The notes beneath the pieces were generated by a model. It searched no databases, was not told where the DNA came from, and worked only from the letters and a program-made list of their open reading frames with translations. Shown here in pieces: positions 17,327 to 25,900 of a DNA stretch of 61,146 nt (the stretch's first letter is position 1; every line of letters starts with the position of its first letter). Source of the DNA: Methanococcoides seepicolus (GTDB lineage: Archaea; Halobacteriota; Methanosarcinia; Methanosarcinales; Methanosarcinaceae); assembly GCF_023684405.1 (NCBI RefSeq), contig NZ_JAGSOI010000009.1, positions 1 through 61,146 of the forward strand, given 5' to 3'. Position numbers and translations under genes: made by a program.

Positions 17327-19240
17327 ATGGAAGACGAAATGACTGCTACGGAAGAAACCGAACTTTTCGGTGATGATTTTAACACTACAAGTTCAATAGA
17401 TGTGCCTGAACTTATGATAGATCAGGTCATCGGGCAGGAGCATGCTGTCGAAGTTGTGAAAAAGGCAGCCAGCCAGAGACGTCATGTCATGATGATAGGC
17501 ACTCCAGGTACCGGAAAATCAATGCTTGCAAAAGCAATGGCTGAACTTTTACCAAAGGAAGAGCTTGAAGATATAATGACATACCCCAATCTGGAGGATA
17601 ATAATAACCCAAAGATAAGGGAAGTGCCTGCCGGAAAGGGAAGGGAGATTGTCCTGGCCCACAAGATGGAGGCTCGCAAAAAGGCTCAGTCACGTAACAT
17701 GATGATGATGTTCCTTGTGTTAGGCATCGTCATGTACTCGTTCTACGTAGGGCAGTTGCTTTGGGGTATCATCGCTGCGATCATGATACTTATGCTGACA
17801 CGCCAGTTCATGCCAAAAGAAGAGCTCATGATACCAAAGCTCGTTGTTTCCAATTATCAGAAAGAGAAGGCTCCATACATCGATGCGACCGGAACACACG
17901 CAGGTGCACTCCTCGGCGATGTAAGACACGACCCATTCCAGTCAGGTGGTCTTGAAACACCTGCACATGACAGGGTCGAGAGCGGTGATATTCACAAATC
18001 ACACAAGGGAGTACTCTTCATTGATGAGATCAATACCCTTAGACTTGAATCCCAGCAGAGCCTTCTAACAGCATTACAGGAGAAGGAGTATGCTATCACC
18101 GGGCAGTCAGAACGCAGTTCAGGTGCTCTGGTAAAGACCGAACCTGTGCCATGTGATTTTATCATGGTGGCAGCAGGTAACCTTGATGCAGTGGAGAAAA
18201 TGCATCCTGCACTTCGCTCACGTATAAAGGGGTATGGATATGAGGTATTCATGCGTGATTCCATGGAAGATACACTTGAGAACCGTAAGACACTCGTTCG
18301 TTTCGTGGCACAGGAGGTCGTACGTGATGGCCACATCCCGCCATTCGATAAGGGCGCAGTGAAAGAGGTTATCAGGGAATCGAGAAGAAGGGCAGGCAGG
18401 AAAGGTCATCTTACTCTGAAGTTCCGTGACCTTGGTGGTCTTGTAAGGGTTGCTGGAGACATTGCCCATTCCGAGAATGCGGAGATCACTACTGCAACAC
18501 ATGTTCTTGCAGCAAAGAAGATAGCACGTTCCATCGAACAGCAGCTTGCAGACAGTTATCTCGAAAGGCGTAAGGATTACCAGCTTTTCGACAAGCTGGG
18601 CTCTAGTGTGGGACGGGTCAATGGTCTTGCGGTAATGGGTGGTGATTCCGGTATCGTCCTTCCTATCATGGCCGAAGTGACGCCTACGCAATCTTCCGCT
18701 GGAGGTCATGTGATCGCAACAGGTATGCTGAAGGATATTGCAAAGGAAGCTGTCCAGAACGTTTCAGCTGTTATCAAGAAAGTGACCGGAGAGGATATTT
18801 CCAATCATGATATCCACATACAGTTCATAGGCACATACGAAGGTGTGGAGGGTGACAGTGCATCGATATCTATCGCAACCGCTGTTATCTCTGCACTGGA
18901 GAATATTCCTATTGACCAAACCGTTGCTATGACAGGTTCACTATCTGTAAGGGGCGATGTACTCCCTATCGGTGGGGCTACCTACAAGATAGAGGCAGCA
19001 GCTCAAGCAGGTATCAAGAAAGTGATCATACCTAAGTCCAATGAAGCGGATGTCCTTATCGAGGATTACTATAAGGATAAGGTCGAGATAATCCCAGTTG
19101 CAACAATAGCGGAAGTCATCGAACACAGTCTTGTGGGAGAGGATAAGGCCGGTATTGTTGAAAAGCTCAAGAACATGAGCAACAAAAAGATCGATCTTGC
19201 AGCAAGGAGCAAAAAGGTCGCAGGTAGTGACGATGTCTGA
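17327..19240 (+). CDS. lonB: Archaeal membrane-bound Lon protease (LonB)
   Basis: A 637-aa ATP-dependent protease of the archaeal LonB type. Order: Walker A GTPGTGKS at residues 58-65, two transmembrane helices at about 122-165 inserted in the AAA module, Walker B VLFIDEIN, then the C-terminal Ser-Lys protease domain with GDSASIS (catalytic Ser near 510) and the Lys in GGATYKIEAA near 555. It is anchored to the inner membrane face and degrades misfolded and membrane proteins. It overlaps the tldD start codon by 8 bp, indicating translational coupling. Confidence 0.97.
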   Translation: MEDEMTATEETELFGDDFNTTSSIDVPELMIDQVIGQEHAVEVVKKAASQRRHVMMIGTPGTGKSMLAKAMAELLPKEELEDIMTYPNLEDNNNPKIREVPAGKGREIVLAHKMEARKKAQSRNMMMMFLVLGIVMYSFYVGQLLWGIIAAIMILMLTRQFMPKEELMIPKLVVSNYQKEKAPYIDATGTHAGALLGDVRHDPFQSGGLETPAHDRVESGDIHKSHKGVLFIDEINTLRLESQQSLLTALQEKEYAITGQSERSSGALVKTEPVPCDFIMVAAGNLDAVEKMHPALRSRIKGYGYEVFMRDSMEDTLENRKTLVRFVAQEVVRDGHIPPFDKGAVKEVIRESRRRAGRKGHLTLKFRDLGGLVRVAGDIAHSENAEITTATHVLAAKKIARSIEQQLADSYLERRKDYQLFDKLGSSVGRVNGLAVMGGDSGIVLPIMAEVTPTQSSAGGHVIATGMLKDIAKEAVQNVSAVIKKVTGEDISNHDIHIQFIGTYEGVEGDSASISIATAVISALENIPIDQTVAMTGSLSVRGDVLPIGGATYKIEAAAQAGIKKVIIPKSNEADVLIEDYYKDKVEIIPVATIAEVIEHSLVGEDKAGIVEKLKNMSNKKIDLAARSKKVAGSDDV

Positions 19241-20564
19241 AGTTGGGTTTTACGATGTCAGAATGATCGATGCAACATCCACATCGATCGTCCTTGACAA
19301 TGGCAATATCGAGGAAATATCGGTCAATTACAGCAAAGGTTGTGGTGCTCGTGCTTTATGTGGTGGGTCATGGGGCTTTACCACTGCAGAAGGTGAGTTC
19401 GACCTTAAAGCGGCCATCGATTCCGCTTCAGAGCTTGCAGCACAGATGAATAATATCTCTCCAAAGGATGAAGTAAAGCTTAAGCCCGTGGAAAAGCCTG
19501 TTATAAAGAACATCCCTACTGCAAAGATCGATCCTGCAGATGTTCCTATTGAGGAAAAGGTACAGTTATTGAAGGACATTGAAGACCATGCAAAGATGGA
19601 TGGTGTCAGCAGTACTTCAGCAGTCTATTCCGAAGCTTCCGTAAATGTTCATTATATTAGTTCCGAAGGGATCGATTGCGAATACAGTCTTATCCGAACC
19701 GGATTTGCCATAAGTGCTGTTGCTACTGAGAATGGTTCATATCAGGTGGGGAGGGAAAGCCGTTTTGGAGTATGTGGTTTTGAGCTTTTTGAAGAGAACG
19801 ATGCTCTTGCACTTGCAAGATCTGCCGGAGAGACAGCAGTTGAGCTGCTTGGAGCAGAACAGGCAAAGGGAGGCACATTACCGGTCATACTTGACCCCGA
19901 ACTTGCAGGCGTATTTGCACATGAGGCAGTAGGGCATGCATCAGAAGCAGATCTTGTGCTCGAAGGAAGTTCCATTCTGGCAGACCGTTTGGGAGAACAG
20001 ATAGCATCCCCTTTGGTCAATATCATTGATGATCCTACATTACATGAATATGGATACTATCCCTTTGATTCCGAAGGTGTCATGTCTTCAAAGACCACGA
20101 TAATAAAGGATGGAGTACTCAATTCATATTTGCATTCAAGGGAGACCGCACAGGCCCTTGGTGGAACTCCGGGAAACAGTAGAGCACAGGGTTATTCTGA
20201 ACCGGTTGTTAGAATGAGCAATACTTACATTGATAATGGCGATTCGAATTTTGATGAAATGCTTGAAGAGATTGGCAACGGAATGTACCTGACAGGCTCA
20301 AGAGGCGGTCAGGTGAACACTGGAGAGGGTATCTTCCAGTTCAACGCCGAGAAAGGTTATCTTATTGAGAATGGGGAAGTTACAAGATTGCTCCGCGATG
20401 TATCCCTTTCAGGCAAGACCCTCGAGATATTGAACAATGTCACATTGGTTGGTAATGATCTCAAGATGCACTCTGGAAGATGTGGAAAAGGTGGCCAGCT
20501 TGCACCGGTATCGGATGGTTCTCCTCATATATCCATCTCAAAGGCATTGGTAGGGGGAGTCTGA
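19233..20564 (+). CDS. tldD: TldD-like metallopeptidase subunit
   Basis: A 443-aa TldD/PmbA family member carrying the zinc motif HEAVGH (about residues 229-234, in FAHEAVGHASEAD). TldD and TldE form a heterodimer that cuts unfolded peptides; in Escherichia coli it matures microcin B17. The ATG at 19233 lies inside the end of lonB (ATGtcTGA overlap) and opens on family-like sequence, so I reject the longer frame from 19197. Its stop is one base before the tldE start, so lonB, tldD and tldE look like one coupled operon. Confidence 0.93.
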   Translation: MSEVGFYDVRMIDATSTSIVLDNGNIEEISVNYSKGCGARALCGGSWGFTTAEGEFDLKAAIDSASELAAQMNNISPKDEVKLKPVEKPVIKNIPTAKIDPADVPIEEKVQLLKDIEDHAKMDGVSSTSAVYSEASVNVHYISSEGIDCEYSLIRTGFAISAVATENGSYQVGRESRFGVCGFELFEENDALALARSAGETAVELLGAEQAKGGTLPVILDPELAGVFAHEAVGHASEADLVLEGSSILADRLGEQIASPLVNIIDDPTLHEYGYYPFDSEGVMSSKTTIIKDGVLNSYLHSRETAQALGGTPGNSRAQGYSEPVVRMSNTYIDNGDSNFDEMLEEIGNGMYLTGSRGGQVNTGEGIFQFNAEKGYLIENGEVTRLLRDVSLSGKTLEILNNVTLVGNDLKMHSGRCGKGGQLAPVSDGSPHISISKALVGGV

Positions 20565-20565
20565 T

Positions 20566-21876
20566 ATGTTCGAACATGCACAGAAAGCTATTGAGCTTGC
20601 TGAAAAACTGGGTGCTGATGAAGCAGAGGTATATATTTCCTATAATCACTCTATTTCCGCAGATATCAGGAAGAATACCATCGAGTCGGCAAAAGAGAAT
20701 GTCAGCCAGGGAATTGGTATACGTTCGATAATCAACGGCGCGGTTGGTTTTGCAAGTACGAACAATGTGGGTCGTATCGAGGATGTGGTGAACATCTCAG
20801 TGTCTTCTGCAAAAGTGAGGGACAGTGATCCGGAATGGACTTCACTACCATCAAATGCGAAATATCCTGAGGTCTCAGGTACATATGACAAAAGGATTAG
20901 CAAGATCGGTCTGGACGAATGTATAGGTCTCACAGGAAAGATGATCGAAGGTGCATTATCAGTACCTGGTGTTAATACAACCTCCGGAAGCTTTTCAACA
21001 TCATTCAATAAACACCTCATCATGAATACGAATGGTGTGGAGATCGTCGATGAAGGTACCGGTGTTTCCGGTTTTGTGGATGTCATCACTACTAAAGGAG
21101 ATATCTCAACAGCTTATGATTTTGAAGTTTCGAGATCACTTGATATCGATGTTTTTGGCATAGGCGCAAGTGCTTCAAGTCTTGCCATCAGATCACAGGA
21201 CGGTATTTCCATAGAACCGAAGAAGACGGACGTCATTCTGCATCCGTTTGCGTTCTCCGATATTTTTGAGAACACATTCGAACCATCCATAGATGCGGAT
21301 AATATGCAAAAAGAACGCTCTTCACTAATAGGCAAGAAAGGAGAGACCATTGCTACATCGGATCTGAACATTATTGATGATGGATTGCTTGAGGGTGGAA
21401 TTGAGACCTCCATATCCGATGAAGAAGGAACTCCATCCCAGAGGACTCCGATAATTGAAAAGGGTATCTTCAAGTCTTTCCTCTATGATAATTATACGGC
21501 AGGAAAAGATAATACTTCCAGCACAGGAAACGGAATGAGGCATTCTTATGTATCTTCTCCTTCGGTAGGCCCCAGAAACCTTATCGTGGAATATCCTTCA
21601 AGTGATGTGATCGCAGATACCGATGAGGGTGTGTTCATTAATACGGTCATCGGTGCACATACGGCAAATGCGATATCTGGAGATTTCTCGGTAGAGGCCA
21701 GAAATGCATTTACTATCAAGGATGGGCAGATCGATAAACCGATAAAGTCCCTGATGTTATCGGGCAATATATTCGAGATGCTGAACAAGATCACAGGTGC
21801 AGGCAGCGATGTCCGTAAAGTGGGAGGTACTGTAGTGCCATCTTTGCGAATCTCGGAGATGAGTATTGTAGGCTGA
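20566..21876 (+). CDS. tldE: TldE/PmbA-like peptidase partner subunit
   Basis: A 436-aa PmbA/TldE homologue. It has the family fold (EKLGADEAEVYISYNHS, NTTSGSFSTS, the C-terminal SLMLSGNIFEMLNKI) but no HExxxH motif, as expected for the non-catalytic partner. It probably forms the substrate chamber with TldD. GGGGGAG at good spacing precedes the ATG. It ends the lonB-tldD-tldE cluster. Confidence 0.92.
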   Translation: MFEHAQKAIELAEKLGADEAEVYISYNHSISADIRKNTIESAKENVSQGIGIRSIINGAVGFASTNNVGRIEDVVNISVSSAKVRDSDPEWTSLPSNAKYPEVSGTYDKRISKIGLDECIGLTGKMIEGALSVPGVNTTSGSFSTSFNKHLIMNTNGVEIVDEGTGVSGFVDVITTKGDISTAYDFEVSRSLDIDVFGIGASASSLAIRSQDGISIEPKKTDVILHPFAFSDIFENTFEPSIDADNMQKERSSLIGKKGETIATSDLNIIDDGLLEGGIETSISDEEGTPSQRTPIIEKGIFKSFLYDNYTAGKDNTSSTGNGMRHSYVSSPSVGPRNLIVEYPSSDVIADTDEGVFINTVIGAHTANAISGDFSVEARNAFTIKDGQIDKPIKSLMLSGNIFEMLNKITGAGSDVRKVGGTVVPSLRISEMSIVG

Positions 21877-22051
21877 AATCGAGTGATCACAGAACAATAT
21901 AAACTACTATCGGAATTATTATATATTACTCATTACAATAATGATGTGATATATTTAATTTCATCTGCCCAGTAATCTATATACTTTGGTAGGGACAATA
22001 TGACCAACATTGAAGTAAAAAGATCAGATGTTCTGCTCTTTAGGTGGTAAT

Positions 22052-22873
22052 ATGGCTGAGAATGACAGAATAAGAATACTCGTAGTCGACGATGAACCTG
22101 ATAATGTCGAATTACTTACTGCATATCTATCGTACGACTATGATATAGTTCCAGCATACAGTGGAAACGAAGCTCTTCAAATACTGGCTGACTCAGAGCA
22201 GGTCTATCCTGATCTTGTTTTGATGGATATCATGTTAAAGGACGGTATGGATGGAGTGGAAGCTGCTAATCAGATCCATATCAAATATGAGATACCTGTA
22301 GTCTATATCACAGCTTATGCCGATGATAGTATCATGCAAAGGGCAAAGTTAACGGAGCCTTTTGGATATATACTCAAACCATTCGAGGAAAGCGAGCTTC
22401 GCACGAACATAGGGATCGCACTTTATAAGCATAAGATGGAAAGCAAGCTTAAAGAAAGCCAAAAATGGCTTACTGCGATCTTAAACAATACTGGAGATGC
22501 TATGATCGCAACTGATAAAGATGGGTTGATAAAATTCATCAATCCCTTTGCAGAAGCCCTTCTCGGCAGGAAACAGATGGATATCCTTGGCAAACCGCTG
22601 AATGATGTTTTCTGTGTCGAAAGTGAAGAACCCGGTGTTACTGTCGATGATCCTGTTAAGAAGGTGATCCGCGAAGGCATGTTCTATGGACTTGCAAATC
22701 AGACACTTCTTGTTACAAAGGACGATACAAGAGTTCCTGTTGACATTATAGGATCTCCGATAAAAGGGGAGAACGAGGATGTTATGGGGATATTGATAAC
22801 TTTCTGTGATATTTCTGATAGAAAGCGCATCGAAAACCTGATTTATTCGAAAGCTTCAGAATCGGGATTCTAA
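22052..22873 (+). CDS. Response regulator with PAS domain
   Basis: A 273-aa two-component protein. Residues 1-125 are a CheY-like receiver with the acidic pair D13-D14, phospho-acceptor D59 in LVLMDIML, a Thr in YITAYA and K109 in ILKPFEE. A helical linker follows, then a PAS domain at about 140-270 (AILNNTGDAMIATDKDGLI, INPFAEALLGR, DISDRKRIE). There is no kinase or DNA-binding domain, so it probably senses or relays signals through partners, as is common in methanogens. The ATG 22052 after GGTGG is preferred over the upstream 22028 start. Confidence 0.9.
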   Translation: MAENDRIRILVVDDEPDNVELLTAYLSYDYDIVPAYSGNEALQILADSEQVYPDLVLMDIMLKDGMDGVEAANQIHIKYEIPVVYITAYADDSIMQRAKLTEPFGYILKPFEESELRTNIGIALYKHKMESKLKESQKWLTAILNNTGDAMIATDKDGLIKFINPFAEALLGRKQMDILGKPLNDVFCVESEEPGVTVDDPVKKVIREGMFYGLANQTLLVTKDDTRVPVDIIGSPIKGENEDVMGILITFCDISDRKRIENLIYSKASESGF

Positions 22874-22888
22874 GTTCAGTTCTAGTTG

Positions 22889-22930
22889 ATGTCGAAGAAG
22901 GGTTTCAGCCTCGATTTCGACATTTTTTTG
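22889..22930 (+). terminator. Terminator after the response regulator
   Basis: ATGTCGAA (22889-22896) pairs perfectly with TTCGACAT (22916-22923) and is followed by a run of seven T. It lies 16 bp after the response-regulator stop, in the convergent gap with the subtilase gene. Confidence 0.7.
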
Positions 22931-22939
22931 CTTAGTTAA

Positions 22940-25900
22940 TTACTTCAGATATTTCTTGTTCACATTCGAAAGAATGCCGGATTCTTCCAATTCCTTTATT
23001 TTTGCTGAAACATCAGATTTTGTTATCCCTACTTTGGGAATGGCCGTTTCAGACACTGGTTTTTCTGAAGAGCTACTCGACATAGTGGGATTATCGTTAA
23101 CAGTACCTGTATCATTGATCTTTTCGGGTTTCATTTCTTCGAGGATGGTTGACATTTTTGCCTTTGCTTCTATGTGATGGCCTCTTTTAACTGCAATATA
23201 GGAGACTGAAATTATAGTAAGTAATGGTATTGCAAATAGAAGAAATTTCACAGGGGAACCTTTTGATTCGGTCTTAACAACTGGGATAGTACTTTCTACA
23301 TCCTCTAAAACCTCAAGTGATGGAGAAGGCCTGTTTGTATCAGGAACAACAATATTTTCTGTTAAAGGAGAGTTGTTTGTATCTGCAGCTGTCGTTTCCT
23401 TTTGAACAGTTTCGACTATTGCAAATGATGAGTATATTTCAGAAGATGTAGCTTCGTAATAGATATATTTATCGTCTTCACCTATTTTATAGGTGGGCAG
23501 AATGTTCCAGCTACTACCCTTATATATGCTCATCCTTACAGAAAATTCAGGTACATTGTTCTCTTTAAGCCATGTTTTCTCTACTCTGAAACCAATAGAA
23601 GAATCAATGATCCTTTTTTCAAATCCGTGATCACCTAACCAGATATTGATATTCTTATATACTCTTCCTTCCGGTGACTTGGACACAAGATTTGAGGTCG
23701 TATTTAGTGATTCGACTATTGCTTTGACATCACCAACGGTCAAGTCGGCTGTGACATTGATGTAAGTAATATCAATCACTTCGGTGAACGTGAAGGTTTT
23801 TTCTATATCATTAACAATATACCTGGTCGCAACAGCTTTCACTAAGATGTTCTCATATCTCTCACTGGTGACGCTGCTTCCTCCGCCACCGCCACTACTT
23901 CCAGAACTGCTAGAACTGGTTGTGTCAGTAGTAGGTGTTGATACTGTGATGTAGTCTGAAATATAGGTAAAGTTGTCATATTTTGCATTGCTGACATTCA
24001 GAGATACATTGTAAGTTCCTGCAGTGACATATGTATGAGAAGGATCAGGTTCTGTTGAAGTGTTACCATCACCAAAGTTCCAGAACCAACTGGTCTCATT
24101 TATTGACTGTTCCGTGAAATACACTGTCAATGGGTAGCTTCCAGTTATCGGGGCAGCTGTAAAACTGGCGATAGGTTTTGAAAGAGCAATAACGGTTATG
24201 AAATTTTCTTTGAGAATGTAGTCTGAACCATCATCATTGGATACTTTCAATGATACATTGTAGCTGCCTGGAGTTGTATAGGTGTGAACTGGTTCAATTT
24301 CGTTTGAAGTATTCACATCTCCAAAATCCCATTCCCATGTAAGTGCATTGGAAGAATTGTCTTCAAATCTCACAGAAAGTGGTTCTGTGCCAGCAGTTAC
24401 ATTCGATGCAAAATCTGCAAAAGGGGGTACAAGTGCTACAACAACGATATAATTGTTCTTAGTAACAGTATCTATACCATCACTGTTGTTCGCTGTCAAA
24501 CTTACATGATATTTACCCGGTTCAGCATAAGTATGCACAGGATGCTGGGCATTTGCATCATTACCATCACCAAAAACCCACACCCAACTTTCAGCTGCTG
24601 TAGAACTATCAATAAACTGCACACTCAATGGCTGTTTACCTAAAGTAACATTGGATGTGAAATTTGCAGTTGGGGGATTTTTAGTAGTTGCACTGGCATT
24701 AGTCCATGATGCATTTATGTTCCCGGAAATGTCAACTGTTTTAGTACTGAAGTCATACTTTGTGTTAGCAGCAAGTCCAGTTGCATTATAGAAACTCGTA
24801 TCGTTCGACACATTCGTCTGGAACACATTGTTAAGGTAAAGCATTGTGTGATTGAAATCCTGATCAATTGGATTGTTCCAAGTCCAGTTTATCCATGTTA
24901 TTTCTCTGCCTGATGTGGTGAGATCAGTTACACTGGCTGGAGGCAGAGTGTTCAGCGTGCTGGCACTATCATTGATCCAGGTCGAATTGATAATACCGAC
25001 AGTGTCCACAGTATGAGTACTGATATTATACTCAGTATTGTCAATCAATCCGGTAGCATTGTACGATGCACCGGTCATGTTCGTCTTGAACACACCATCC
25101 AAATAGATCATGGTGTAGTTGAAGTCACCATCTGAAGGATTAGTCCAAGTCCAGTTGATCCATGTGGAACCTTTGCCAGATACAGATAGACCGGTCACAC
25201 TGGCAGGTGCAATGGTATCAATACTGAAATTGACCATTGAAGAACCATTGTTTCCTGCGATATCCTGTGCGATCACGGTTATATTATGAATTCCCTCAGA
25301 CAGTGTTAGTGACCGGTTTCCACTAAACGTGGTATCACCAGTATTGTTGATATTGTACCACCATTTTGCAATATCCTCGTTGGCAGTAGCATTAAGCCAG
25401 AGCGTACTGGAAGTATAATTATGGTTTTCTTCTGGTACATCAATGGTGACTATTGGTGCAATGGTATCAATACTGAAATTGACCATTGAAGAACCATTGT
25501 TTCCTGCGATATCCTGTGCGATCACGGTTATATTATGAATTCCCTCAGACAGTGTTAGTGACCGGTTTCCACTAAACGTGGTATCACCAGTATTGTTGAT
25601 ATTGTACCACCATTTTGCAATATCCTCGTTGGCAGTAGCATTAAGCCAGAGCGTATTGGAAGTATAATTATGGTTTTCTTCTGGTACATCAATGGTGACT
25701 ATTGGTGCAATGGTATCAAGAGTAACAAGAGTAGTTGCTGTATCATTTGTCCATGATAAATTGATATTACCTGAAATGTCAACTGTTTTAGTACTGAACT
25801 CATATGTCGTGTTATCCAAAAGTCCTGTCAGATTATAGAAACTCGTATCATTCGAAACATTCGTTTTGAACACATTATCAAGGTAAAGCATTGTGTGATT

